From Thermothielavioides terrestris NRRL 8126 (Eukaryota > Ascomycota > Sordariomycetes > Sordariales > Chaetomiaceae): a stretch of DNA of 64,000 bases. The notes under the pieces were generated by a model that worked only from the letters and a program-made list of their open reading frames with translations, searched no databases and was not told where the DNA came from. The translations under genes were made by a program, and so were the position numbers. The stretch spans positions 3,410,001 to 3,474,000 of the forward strand of contig NC_016462.1 of NCBI RefSeq assembly GCF_000226115.1, given 5' to 3'. This document shows, piece by piece, positions 53,098 to 64,000 of this stretch; the stretch's first letter is position 1, and each line of letters starts with the position of its first letter.

Positions 53098-55190
53098 ATG
53101 GAGGCCTTCGACTGTGTTGTGGTCGGCGCGGGTGAGTCCAGGTCCTCGTCTGCAGTGCTCTCCGTGCAGTTGATCATTCCATGGCTTCGACACTGTGAGA
53201 ATGATGGCACTGCTAACCAAACCCGACGATTGCCGCAGGCTGGTATGGGCTGGGGGCGGCCAAGCAGTACCACTTCACCCACCCGGATGATTCGCTCGTC
53301 GTCTTCGACGGCCAGGCCACGGTGGGCGGCACCTGGGCTGCCGAGCGCCTGTATCCGGGCCTGAAGAGCAATAACCTGCTGGGAACGTATGAGTATCCCG
53401 ACTTCCCCATGACCACCGCCAGGTTCGGTGTCAAGGAAGGCGAGCACATCCCCGGCGAGGTCATTCATGAGTATCTCAAGGCCTACGTGGCCGAGTTCGG
53501 CATCGCGGACTGCATCCGGCTGCGCACGAAAGTCCTGTCGGCCGAGCACCAGGACACGCCCGAGGGGGGCTGGATCTTGACCATTGCCGCCTCGTCGGAC
53601 GCCAATGGCGCCGCGCAGGAGCAGAAACGTGTCAAGACACGGCGCCTCATCGTCGCCACGGGGCTGACCTCCGATGCCTTCCTGCCGCACTTTGAGGGCC
53701 AGGAAACCTTTGGCGGCCGCGTCTTCCACGGCAAGCACTTCCAGCAGCACCGCGACACGCTGCAGACGGCCAAGTCGGTCGTGATCTTTGGCGGCACCAA
53801 GTTTGCCTGGGACGCGGCATATGCCTACGCCACCGCAGGCGTCGAAACGCACATGGTCATCCGGTGTGAGTCGCGCACGACAGGGGAGGCCCGCGCAATA
53901 CACTGACACACTGTCCTCCCGCAGCATCCGGCCACGGCCCCTGTTGGATGTCGCCTCCGTACGTCACGCCGCTGAAGAAGTGGATTGAGAAGCTCGCCAG
54001 TACGCTCGTAGGCCCGCGCCAGCTTTTTTTGACCACAACGTAACTTGTCGTCTAACTTGGAACGCCATCTTCTTTGGCTCGCAGATATCCGCGCCCTGAC
54101 TTGGTTCAGCCCCTGCATCTGGGGCGACGTCGACGGCTATGCCGGCACCCGCAACTTCCTGCACGGCACCGCGCTGGGGCGCAAGATCGTCGACACCTTC
54201 TGGAGCATCCTCGGCGGCGACGTGCTGACGCTCAATGGGTTCGACAAGCACCCGGAGACGGCCAAGCTGAAGCCGTGGCTGCCCGCCATGTTCGTCGGCA
54301 CCAGCTTCAGCATCCTCAACTACGACACCGACTTCTACCAGCTCGTCCGCGACGGCAAGATCAAGGTCCACATCAGCGAGATCACCCACCTCAGCCCGGG
54401 CAAGGTGCACCTCTCGGACGGCGTCCAGCTGGCCGCCGACGTCCTGCTGGCTAACACGGGCTGGAAGCACGTCCCGCCGGTCAAGTTCCTGCCCGAAGGC
54501 ATCGAGAAGGAGCTCGGCGTGCCGCATGCCCCCGACAACAACAACACGGCGGGGACAGCCGAGAAGGACCTCGCGTGCCAGCAGGACCTCATCGACGAGG
54601 CGGACAGGCAGATCCTGCAGCGCTTCCCGCGGCTGAAGGACCAGCCGGTGTGGAACAAGGCGTTCGTGCCGCTGCTGGAGCAGAAGGGCCTGGCCAGCAG
54701 CGACGCGGTGACGCCGTGCACGCCGCTGTCGCCGTACATGCTGCACCGGTTCATGGTGCCCGTGTCGCCGCGCTTCCTGCGCGCGCGCGACGTGGCCTTC
54801 GTCGGCGCCGTGTCCAACTTCAGCAACGTGCTGACGGCGCACCTGCAGGGCCTGTGGGTGGGCGCCTACTTCGCGGGGCGGCTGGCGGCGACCGCTCTGC
54901 CGCCGGCGGGGGCGCCGCCCGAGGGCGCCGACGTCGACCTCGACGCGCTCCGCCGCGAGACGGTGCTGCACAACCGCTTCGGCCGCTGGCGCTACCCCGT
55001 CGACTGGGGCACCGGCCGCGCGCCGTCCTTCATCTTCGACGCCGTGCCCTACATGGACCTGCTGCTGCGCGACCTGGGCCTCGATCCGCACCGCAAGAAG
55101 GGCGCCTTCGCCGAGATGTTCAGCCCCTACGGCCCCGAGGACTATCGGGATGTCAACAAGGACTGGGAGGCTAAGCAGGCTGCCAAGTGA
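53098..55190 (+). CDS. FAD-dependent monooxygenase (flavin monooxygenase-like)
   Basis: NAD(P)H- and FAD-dependent monooxygenase of the FMO/BVMO superfamily, often found in secondary metabolism. Exons 53098-53131, 53239-53865, 53925-53999 and 54085-55190 (introns 107, 59 and 85 bp) give 613 residues. The FAD motif VVVGAGWYGLG is split by intron 1 (GxGxxG at 10-15). GGTWAAERLYPGLKSNNLLG is the usual second motif; FHGKHFQQHRD stands where BVMOs have FxGxxxHxxxWP, so a classical Baeyer-Villiger signature is not met. The NADPH site region is SVVIFGGTKFAWDAAYAYA, again with the first Gly series changed (GGTKFA). Later LLANTGWKHVP is the ATG-like motif. Cytosolic. Substrate unknown, and FMO-type N- or S-oxidation is one possibility. 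Confidence 0.88.
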
Positions 55191-55607
55191 CGAAGGGGCT
55201 CTGGAGCATCGGCGGTTGCGGTGGTTGTTTGTGTTGTGTTGATGACAGTACGGTTGATATCCCTTTGCTTGTTAGTGCCATAGTAGTCAGATAATTGAAC
55301 CAGTAATTGCATTGCTTGGTTTCCCCGACCTGCTTGGTGTCCCTGTGAGGTGAGGGGCGCCATAATTATGCTGCGTTGGACGGTTCGGAAAGCATGCGAA
55401 CCGTCGAGGAGACACCGTATGACTGCTTGGAAAATGTTTGATGCGGTGAAGATGGGCTGTGGCCCGGCGGCGGAACCACAGGCATTCGCCTTCACTGCGA
55501 TCTTTGAGGGTAGCACACACACCCGGGACAGCGCAGGCCCGTCACCGACGGTAGAGACTGAAGACAGGATCTAAAACACAAGCAAGGATATCTTATCTAA
55601 CGCTTTT
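55191..55607. other. Spacer between convergent genes
   Basis: 3' flanks of the FAD monooxygenase (+) and yos9 (-). Nothing else seen. Confidence 0.6.
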
Positions 55608-57443
55608 CTACAGCTCTTCTTTGAAGAACACCTCCTGTGAGCCCTCCTCGTCGTCATTGTTGAGCTCCTCCCTCTCCGCCTCCGCCTCCTGCGGCCGCTG
55701 CTGCTGCTTGCTGCCCACCGTCCCCTCACCCCCTTTCTTCCCCTCCGCCTTCCTCCCCCTCGGCATAGTCTGCTTCCACTGCCCATTCCCACCCCGTCCA
55801 TCTTCTGCACCATTTCCACCACTGCCGCCATTCCCATTTCCATTGCCACTCCCAGCCCCAGCACCCTCACCCCCCTCCACCTCCTCTTCATCATCGAACG
55901 CGCCGACAAACTCGTACCCCTCGCCGGGGACCATCTCGACCTGCAGCTTCCACCCGCGGTCGCCGGCGCGCTTCTGCATCTCGTCGCGGAACTCCTCGAC
56001 CGTCTGCGGGTTCAGGTTGAGCTTCTGCAGCTCCTCGTCGCTCAGCGCCTCGACGCGGGCCGCCGCGCCCTTCTTCTTGCTGGCCAGGACCAGCGCGGGC
56101 GTCGACTGCCGCCGGAGCCCGGGCGGCAGCGGGAGCAGCGTCTGCGCCACCTCTCCCGCGAGGAGTTTCTTGCCGCCGACGACGACGCCGCCGACGGTGA
56201 TGCCGGGGAACTGTTTGTCGTCCAGCGGGTTGTTGTTGCTGTTGCCGTTCGCCGTGGTGGGGGGCGTGTTGGTGCCGGTGGTCGCCTTGCCCTTCGGCGT
56301 GCGGAACAAAGCGCCCGCTTCAAGGCGCTTGTGGTAGCGCCAGGCGGATTCCTCGTCCTCGCTGCCGATGACCTGGCGGCAGCGGATCGGGTGGGCGCGG
56401 GTCTCGTTAGGCGGTTGGAAGGCGACGTCGGCGCAGAGTCGCGGCGTGTAGACAGCCATGAGGTAGGTGCAGGTGGTGACCTCCTTGATCCACCCGATGC
56501 GGTCGGTGCTGATGCCCGGGCTGCAATGGTACTGGATCTCGATGGTGCGCGGGCGGTTGTTGAGGTCGCAGATGGTGCCGTCCTCGAGGCGCTGCGAGAG
56601 GTAGCGCTGGTCGCCTTTGATCTGCAGCTGACCGTTAGGCGGCGGGAGCGTCTTCGTCTGCCCTGCTGCTCCTCCGCCTCTCGAGGGGCTGCCGGCGGGC
56701 TCGCTGGGATCCCACGACTTGTCCGCCCGGCCGAGGATATACTCCTGGGTGTTCTGGTCCCTGACAGGCAGGCCGCCCTGGGTGTTGGACGAGGAGTGGA
56801 ACTGGACGACGCCCTTGCCGTAGCAGAAGCTATAGCTCCACCAGCCGGACACGAAATACATGCATTGGCCCTCGAGCCCGCTCATCAGCTCCCAGCCCCT
56901 GGCAGATGCCCTACTCAGCTCGCGCGCTTCCTCGGCCTTGGCCAGCTCTGTGGCGGTCTCGTTCAGCACCGGCGGGGGCGCAATGACGGGCACCGAGCAG
57001 AGGTACCGCCACGGCGCGCTATTGATGAGCTCGTATGTCTCGGCAATCGGCGCATCTTGGTCGTTCTCGTCGGGGCGACGGCCGTCACTACTGCTGGCGC
57101 TTCCGCCAGAGTGGCCCGCGGCCGCGCTCAGGTCGGACGGCGGAACGCCGGACGGGTGCACGGATTGCGACGTGCGGGAGGACTCGAGGAGGGCGATGGC
57201 ATCGGCCTCGGAGATGAAGTCGTCAGCGAAGACTACCTCGAACTATATGCGCACCGCACAGCGAAAGCGTCAGTAGCACAGCACAACTCAAGAGAAGCAA
57301 GATGCGTGAATATGGTTGGGAATTGGAAATTTCCGCACCTGGGGATGCGCTAGGAGGTCGTCGTGGATGCTGAAGCTGGGCTGCTGGTGCTGAGCCGCGC
57401 AGAGCTGCAGCGACGCTAGGAGGACCAGATTGAGACGGCGCAT
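55608..57443 (-). CDS. yos9: ER lectin Yos9/OS-9 (ERAD receptor) with KEEL retention signal
   Basis: Endoplasmic-reticulum luminal lectin that reads trimmed N-glycans on misfolded proteins and hands them to the Hrd1 ligase. Exons 57339-57443 and 55608-57242 (96-bp intron) give 579 residues. Signal peptide MRRLNLVLLASLQLCAA; the MRH (mannose-6-phosphate receptor homology) domain spans about 155-330, with GLEGQCMYFVSGWWSYSFCY (Cys162, Cys175, the WW sugar-contact pair), GTICDL, EIQYHCSPG, TTCTYL and RLCADV giving six cysteines as expected. The last four residues are KEEL, close to the HDEL of yeast Yos9. A long Gly/Asn-rich, basic segment precedes the tail and is longer than in yeast. Assignment by motif recognition. 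Confidence 0.9.
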
Positions 57444-57807
57444 GATGCCGTTGTTGGCATCTCGACACGACCGTTCGACTGGGTCGCAGCAGCGGGTGTC
57501 GGGACTGAGGGTGGCTGTCTCTTGCTGATGGCTTAGATTGCGAGGTTGATCTGGAATCTGTGTCGATTGGATTGGGACACCTGTTTGCTGTCGCACCCCA
57601 CACTGCTGATAACTGACGCTGGTGTACCTAACTTAGCTGGCCTTATCGCTCCCTGAACCCTGATTACGTCATCGCCGCCAGGAAAGATTGCGGTCGGGGC
57701 AAAGTAATGCGAAATTCTTGTTCTGCATGCGATTTCAAGGAAAATTCTCATCTTTTTACACTGCCTTACTTTTCCTACACAACCGACCTGACATGACCGC
57801 TGATCCA

Positions 57808-59254
57808 TCAGTGAAAGCTGTGACGCCGGTGCGTGACCGTCCGGGCGATCCAGGGCCCGATGTTGTGGGCCTTCCGCCGCCGGTCAACCGACTTCCAGTC
57901 CCCCTCGGGATTGGCAGGCTCGTCGTCCTCCGACTCGTATAGAAAGTCTATCCATTCGTGCTCCCGAATCCCCCTCTCGGCGATTGGGAAGCCGTCGTGT
58001 TCCCGAAGCCACCCGATGATGCAGCGGGTCACGACCTCGGCGCAGTCAAGTTCGCGGTCCATGCGGCTGTAGTCGACCTGGATGCAGCTGTCTTCTGCCT
58101 CCGCTGTCTCCCCGTCGTCTTGCCGCAATACGCTCTCGCCACCCAGAAGCTTGGGGGGCTCGTACGACACCGTCTCACGCTCCCCGTCTCGGCAGTCCCA
58201 TGTCCAGGTCGAATAGTAGAGCTGGTGGCTCTTGCCGCAGCTCACATGCCGCTGGACCTCCAAGCCGCAGTCCGCGATCGCCGTGCTGCCAAATGGCGGG
58301 AAACCCTTGATGGGGAATTCAGTGTGGTCGATGGCCTGGGACAAGAAGAGCAGCCGTGCCTCATCGGCGCCTCTTATCTTGTCTTGAGTAGGCTGTATAG
58401 CTCGCGCAGGTTGCTGGATGAAGGACATCAGTGTGTTGGTCCACCCAGCAAGTGTTAGGTCAATCGGGTAAAATAATGTACGCATGCAATCGAACAAGTA
58501 AAAGCTGTGAATGCCCAAGGCCGCTGCGCCGACCCACAGGAAGCCGAGTTTGGGGTTTCGAGCCATGAGGGCGCCGGTCAGGACCTGCAGGTCTGCTTTT
58601 ACGTGGTCGGAATCCAGTACTGCGAACGTCCCCTGGATCCAAGCGCCGCAAGCATTGCAGGGTATGTCTGGCTCAAAGGCAACGCTGCTGAGGAGTGCCT
58701 GGAGGAAGTTGTTGCAGCTTAGCGTGAGCAGCCTGTCCAGCTGATGCACGTCATCACCCCATACTGGCGCCGCTGGCCCTGGGTTTGCCGACGAGATGTT
58801 GCCTTCATCTGAAAATGCCTGCCGCGGGCATGGGGCCAGCAACCGGATGGTTCGTGTGATACGGGCTGTCGAGGGCAGCATCAATGCCGCAGCAAAGGCC
58901 ACTCGGCTCTGGTCCTGGGCTCCGTGATGAGCCGCGTACGCCGCAATGTACGAAGCGGCGACCGAGAATGACGGTGGCAGTTGTTGTTCGATCGCTGGTT
59001 CTGCTGGCTCGTATGCCCCTGAGAGCACAAAAGTCGATGCTTTACCTGTCTGGACGAGCGTGGTCGACCACGGCGCAAGGAAGACATTGCAGTCAGCGTT
59101 GATGCCGGCGGTCCAGCCCTGGTTTGGAGCCAGGATGGCAGCCCACCACCTGGCAGCCCGGTCTGAGACTGGCCCCAGCTCGACAGGGACTTCCGTGAAA
59201 CTTGCGTTTGCCTCCGTTGCCGCGCCTGGCCGTCGCCACTCTGCACGGCTATCA
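57808..59254 (-). pseudogene. Conserved fungal protein gene, 5' end cut by Copia LTR
   Basis: A continuous minus-strand frame of about 482 codons from 59254 to the stop at 57808, with no ATG until ALMLPSTARI deep inside. Family blocks (seen in many Pezizomycotina hypothetical proteins): RAARWWAAILAPNQGW, SFSVAASYIAAYAAHHG, RLLTLSCNNFLQALLSSVAF, EPDIPCNACGAWIQGTF, NPKLGFLWVGAAALGI, AGWTNTLMSFIQQP, ADEARLLFLSQA and YYSTWTWDCRDG. Coding quality is good (GC-rich, no stops). The frame is open right up to the first base of a retrotransposon LTR at 59255, and the first in-frame stop lies inside that LTR. So either the insertion severed the gene or it sits in an intron and an unseen 5' exon lies beyond 64 kb. 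No known function; no membrane helices clearly predicted. Confidence 0.75.
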
Positions 59255-59464
59255 TGTCAGAACCAGCCCGGCCCAGGGCACCGGGCCGGCCCACCGAGAT
59301 TAGGATCCACCGGCTTGATGCCCAACTGCCGCCTAAGACTGGGCTCCTAATCAGGAGAACTCTCCTACAATACAACATCCTCAACACTATGATTGTTCCT
59401 AGTTGTACGCATTGCTTACATCGTAATAGCTTTATCTTCCTAAGCCTATATAGCGGTTCCAACA
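59255..59464 (+). repeat. 5' LTR of a Ty1/Copia retrotransposon (about 210 bp)
   Basis: Starts TGTCAGAACC and ends GGTTCCAACA, an inverted-repeat pair (TGTYRGAACC) with the TG...CA termini of LTRs. The left half is GC-rich (ccagcccggcccagggcacc), the right half AT-rich. A target duplication would be tatca (59250-59254); the 3' partner is outside the window. Confidence 0.75.
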
Positions 59465-62400
59465 ATTAAGAGTCTTATTAGCTCGAAAACCTAGCTCTAT
59501 CTCTAAGTATATAGCCCTATATATAGCGCTTAGTAGCAACTACTATATCTTCGAAAGTCGATATAAAGATCGATATTATTCTAGCTAGCCTAGATAATTA
59601 GGTAGTTTAGAACTACGAGTTTATTAATAAGGCTAAGTATTTTGACCTACTTAACTATTTCAAGAGCAAGGCGGAGCTCCTCCTAAAGCCTACAATGGCT
59701 AATACCTACGATCTTGCTTATAAACGTATTCGATATAAGCTTTAGGAATATATCGTCGAGTTGTAAGCTTCTATACTAGTTATAGCTATAGGAGCTCCAA
59801 TCGATCTAGGAGCATCTACTATAAACGAATAGCGACCTAGCATTGCCTTTGTAGCCTAGGATGACGATATAGATTCCTAGACCCTCTTTAAGAATAAGGG
59901 TCTATAGGAGTAGCCTAGTGTCAAGGCATTAAATAGCCGTTAAAGGAAGCTCTATAATAAGAGGGAGAAGTAGTTTAACAATAATATTATTATCGTTATT
60001 ATATAGGTCGAGAAGGATCTAGACTATAAGTATAAAGACTATAAACACTAGACTAATTACTTTACCTAGATACTAACCTTTATAACTACTATAATAGTGG
60101 CCAACTACTAGTTTATCTACTTTATAGAGTATACCGACTTTTAAACGTAGTATAATAATCTTAAGAAGATTGTTTAGCCGACTATTAAGACGATAACCGA
60201 GCTTCGAATATATATTTATATTTATCTCAATACGTTTAAGTACCCTAGGAATATATATATTAAAGAAACTAATTTCGAGAGGTAGCTTATTAAATAGGAG
60301 AGCCTAATAGATAAGGCCTCCTTCTAGAAGATAAGCGAGGCGAAGGATCTTAGCCTATAGTTCAACGAACTAATGGTTATACTAGAGAAACTATTCCTAA
60401 GCTTTGTTTCCCTTTATATTATAAGTAAGATAGAGATTCTTAAAAAGCTAACCTTTCAAGATATAGCTATAGAAGTCTATAAAGGTATATACCTATTCTT
60501 TAAGAAGGTACCTAGCTATATAGAAAAAGGATCTTTCCTAATATATAGCCTTAGAAAGAAAGAAAACAAAGACCCTAAGCAATTAGAAGATTAGAAGGAT
60601 TGCTCTAGGCGCTAAACTAGTTGTAAAGAAGGAGCTAGAATTGGCTAATCCTACTCTAAATATAAGCTAAATATACCTATAGCTTTTAGTACCTCTATAA
60701 GGTCCTCGAGTATATTAAGGAAATGCTATACCTATAATTACTTCTATTTAACTAAGTAGTGCTACTACTTGAACTCTAAGAGTATACTACCTAAGTAGGA
60801 ACCTAGAGAATATATTAAGGCTTATATAGAGGCTAATTTAAAGGCCAATTCAACTTTGTAAATAGAGGCTAATAGGCTCCGGATAAAGAGGTCTAGGAAT
60901 AGCTTTACTAACGATATAAAGAGTAATATAGGCGAAGATTCGCTACTATATTGACTAGTCGACTACTCTAAGAGAGCTATAGCTACGCTTTCGACGAAGG
61001 AGCCTAAGGTCCCCGAAATAGATATAGTAGATGCCAACGCCTTCGAAGAGGGCACTGCTCCTAAAGAGAGTACTACCTAGGAAGAGGGTAACGCCCTCGA
61101 AGTAGGTACTGCCTTCGAAGTAGGTATCGCCCCCAATATAGGCAACGCCTCTAATATAGGCATTAACATTATAGCGATATTTAGCTACTAATATATTACG
61201 AGAACGTAGTAGTAGAGAGCTATAGGTAAATGTATAACGAGCTTCGTTATAATCTTAGCTATATTCTAAATAGGCTAGAGATACCCTCTAATTAACTTGG
61301 TAATCCTAGATTTAAAGTCAACTATTTATATCGCTAACTATCTAAGTAGGTTTAAAAGGCCTCCTAAGTTAGCTACGCCTAATAACTATATCTAGGTAGG
61401 CGAGTACCCTATTTAGATTGAAGGATATAGCGAAATAGATATTAAACTATAGAACAATAAAGGCATTATAGTCTTTACGCTATATAATATAGCTTACTAC
61501 CTAATCTTTATATACAATATTATATTGTTAGAGTAGCTTAATCGACGAAGGATTTAGTAGGACAATAGGCTAGAGAGTACATTAAACTACCTATTTAAGC
61601 GCTAAGATTATATACTCCTTGGATATACTATAAAGAAGCTCTAACAATATATCCTTAAATATATACCTAAAGACTATATATCTATAGCCTTTACTATCTA
61701 AACGAAGAGACTTGATCGTTGGGCTTACTACGTAGAGAGTATAGTAGATACTATAACTTAGTATCTACGCCTTAGCTATATAGGCCTAAGGGCCCTTGAA
61801 CACTTTGTCAATTGCTTATAAAGAGAGTGTATTAAAGGCGTACTAACGTTCGAATATAATAGGTATAGCCTTAGCAAGTCGAAATGTAGGCCTAATCGTA
61901 TTCCTAGACCGTTGAGCTATAGCCTAGGCGATAAGATCGCCCTAGATCTATACCCTTTCTAAGAAGGCTAATAGCACTTTAAACATCTATTGTTAGTAAT
62001 AGATCACTATTTAGGTATAATATAGGACTACTATCTATACAATTGTAAGGCACTAGGCATCTTAGTAGCTATTAAATACCTCGCTATACTACTTAAAAAG
62101 CAGTATTAGCTATATATTAAGATCCTAGAGTATAACAACGAATTTATATAGGCGAGCGCTATTACTACTTAGACAGAGAGACAAGATATCCGAATAGAGC
62201 CTTTAGCGCTTAATACGCCTATATAGAATAGAGGCGCTAAACGCTTAGGGGGTATAATCAAAGAGAAGGCTAGAATGATAGCTATCGGCGTATAGTTGCT
62301 AGGGCAACTGTAGCTAGAAGTTACAAGGGCTATAGTATATCTCTATAATAGGACACTATCTTTGACAATAAAGTAGATAACGCTACTAGATCACTTTTAT

Positions 62401-64000
62401 ACCTTCTTTACTAAGAGAGATAGCCTAAGAGCCTTAGAGTATAAACTACACTAAGGGCATTTAAAGGTCTATAGTTATAAGGTATTTACTATAATAGATG
62501 CTACTAAAAAGAAAGAAAGGCGTTTTAAGTAGTTCTAACTAAGAGCTTAGATCAGTTACCTTATAGGATACAATTCCTTGAACATCTATTGTATCTAGAA
62601 CCCTACTACTAACTAAGTAGTATATATATACAATATAATCTTTAATAAAAAGTAGGTATACCTAAATGACCTAAAGCTTATAGTATAGGATATCCCTTAA
62701 ATAGACCTTAAAGAGCTAAAGCGCTAGCTCAATACTAGAGGTGCTAATAATACTAATTAGCTAGATAATAGCGATCTTACACTTATAGCTAAGGAAGAGA
62801 ATATAATAAAGGCGTTTAGTATATCTTTAACAACCTTTAAAGAACTAGAAGAGAGCTTAGCTACTACTAAAGAAGTGTTGGATACTATTATAGTAAAAGG
62901 TAATACTATAGGCACCTTCCTAGAGTTCTAATATCTAACTTCTCCGTCTACTTCGCTAACCGCTTTGATCGTAGTTGCCTTCCTAGGCTTACGTTCGCCT
63001 AGAGCCTCTAAAGGAGTATTCTAGCTATAAGAGGCCGCCTTCAACGTAGGAATATTAGGCCCTAGAGCTATTGAATATAAATACTTAAGGAGGGTCCTCT
63101 ATATAGAGGAAGAGAGAGAGGAACTTGCCTAAAAGAGTAAAAAGAAGGCTAAGAAGATAGTCGATACTATTAAGAAGGAAGATAATAGTGCTAAGAGGAT
63201 CTTCTAAGAAGAAGTCAATCGCCTATAGTAAGAAGGTAAACTTAGATCTATCTACTAGTCGATACTTCTACCTATACCTCGATAGTACTTTGAACTCAAA
63301 GATTACCTATTAGGCTAACTATTTCTAGAAACTAAACGTAATTATCTTCAAAGCTACAAAGTAATAGGCTTTTAAGAAGAGATTCGCTACTATAATAAAG
63401 AGGTCTAAGGCAAGTAGATCCTAGATTATATATAGGTATACGTCTATAAGTTTAATAAGAGTAGATACCTCGTTAAGTACAAGGTAAGGCTTATAATATA
63501 TAGCAATTAGTAAAAGAAGAGGTTTACTAAAGAGAGCTATATAGTTATATTTGCTATATAATCTTTTAGAATAGTACTTGCTACTATAGCAAAGTTCGAT
63601 CTAGAACTAAAGTAATTCGATATAGTTAACGCCTTTGTCAACGTAAAGATCGATAAAGATATCTATATAGAGATATTATATAGCTATTATAAACTAGGAA
63701 CTATCTTAAAGCTAAAGAAGGCGCTCTATAGCTTATAAAAGTCTCCCCTCCTTTAGTAATAAGAGCTAATAGCTACTCTGAAGAACCTAGGGTTCTAAGC
63801 TATACTATAAGAGCCCTATATTATAATAAACAAAGGTATTATTATCTTCTTCTATATAGATAATATTGTCTTCGTCTATTGTAAAAAGGATTAATACTAA
63901 ACTAACGAAGTAATTAGCTAGCTATAAGAAAAGTATAAACTTATAAGAGGAGATAACCTTCTATAGTTCCTAGGTATAGAGATTTATTACGATTATAAGA
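59465..64000 (+). mobile_element. RIP-degraded Ty1/Copia retrotransposon internal region (runs off window)
   Basis: Strongly AT-rich; in plus-strand frames with stops ignored the order is gag, protease/pre-integrase, integrase, reverse transcriptase, which is Copia order. Landmarks: a degraded zinc-knuckle-like CYTYNYFYLTK near 60720; integrase core end LNTPIQNRGAKRLGG then IIKEKARMI (about 62205-62270; intact copies read TPEQNGVSERSGG) and AIVYLYNRT (62330); YLIGYNSLNIY (about 62560); RT KYKVRLII (63476), FDLELKQFDIVNAFVN (63597), SPLL (63750) and FFYIDNIVFVY (63850), in which the catalytic Y-x-D-D has become YIDN. Frequent TAG codons sit where CAG (Gln) or TGG is conserved, and D-to-N changes are as RIP gives. 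Not functional; 3' LTR lies beyond the window. Confidence 0.9.

Noticed and set aside
53964..55091. 375-codon minus-strand open frame opposite the FAD monooxygenase
   Set aside because: Shadow of the GC-rich coding strand; the plus strand carries the recognised FMO motifs.
60373..60594. 73-codon open frame in the Copia region
   Set aside because: Scrap of degraded gag; flanked by stops and without a separate gene context.

Overview
The window is nuclear DNA of a filamentous ascomycete. Genes carry short GT-AG introns (about 55-110 bp), coding DNA is GC-rich, intergenic spacers are long, and three AT-rich blocks (about 30.1-31.2, 43.3-46.0 and 59.5-64.0 kb) hold transposon coding sequence riddled with TAG/TAA stops, the footprint of repeat-induced point mutation (RIP). 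Gene content (CorA-like, Pth11-like, DUF7770-like, 3CxxC, GMC and MFS families) fits Pezizomycotina. Sordariomycetes, perhaps Sordariales, is my inference from general character, not a measured result. Exon boundaries were worked out by hand from splice signals, reading phase and family conservation; lengths were checked to be divisible by three.

Layout. 1-19.6 kb is mostly ordinary: the clamp-loader subunit rfc3 (3' end cut off by the window), a GT1-like glycosyltransferase, a GPI-anchored yapsin-type aspartic protease, a ten-exon CorA-like metal transporter with a 9-nt microexon, a short-chain dehydrogenase, and a long disordered protein with a Cnn_1N/CM1-like coiled coil (probable microtubule-organising-centre factor). 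20.7-34.5 kb mixes accessory genes (NAD(P)-binding protein, a catalytically dead membrane aspartic-protease homologue, an APH-like kinase, a DUF7770-like protein, a 3CxxC zinc protein, a conserved fungal protein often mislabelled GGPP synthase, a proline-rich protein) with a nested repeat: a ~250-bp dispersed repeat split by a 1,924-bp terminal-inverted-repeat element. An uninterrupted copy of the same repeat lies 8 kb away and shows the empty insertion site.

36.4-55.2 kb is an accessory block: GMC oxidoreductase, a DHA2-type MFS pump, an HD-domain (cyanamide-hydratase-like) protein, a broken alcohol-dehydrogenase fragment, a 3,061-bp dead pogo/Fot-like transposon with ~170-bp inverted repeats and a TA target duplication, a second DHA2 MFS pump (paralogue of the first, tail to tail), a Pth11-like seven-helix receptor and an FAD monooxygenase. 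The last two are divergent across a 2-kb spacer carrying several TACACTAGTGTA-type palindromes. It could be a small catabolic or detoxification cluster; no synthase or transcription factor is seen.

55.6-64.0 kb holds the ER lectin yos9 (ending in a KEEL retention signal) and a conserved fungal protein gene whose open frame runs to the exact edge of a Ty1/Copia LTR at 59255. The rest of the window is that retrotransposon, RIP-degraded and cut by the window end.
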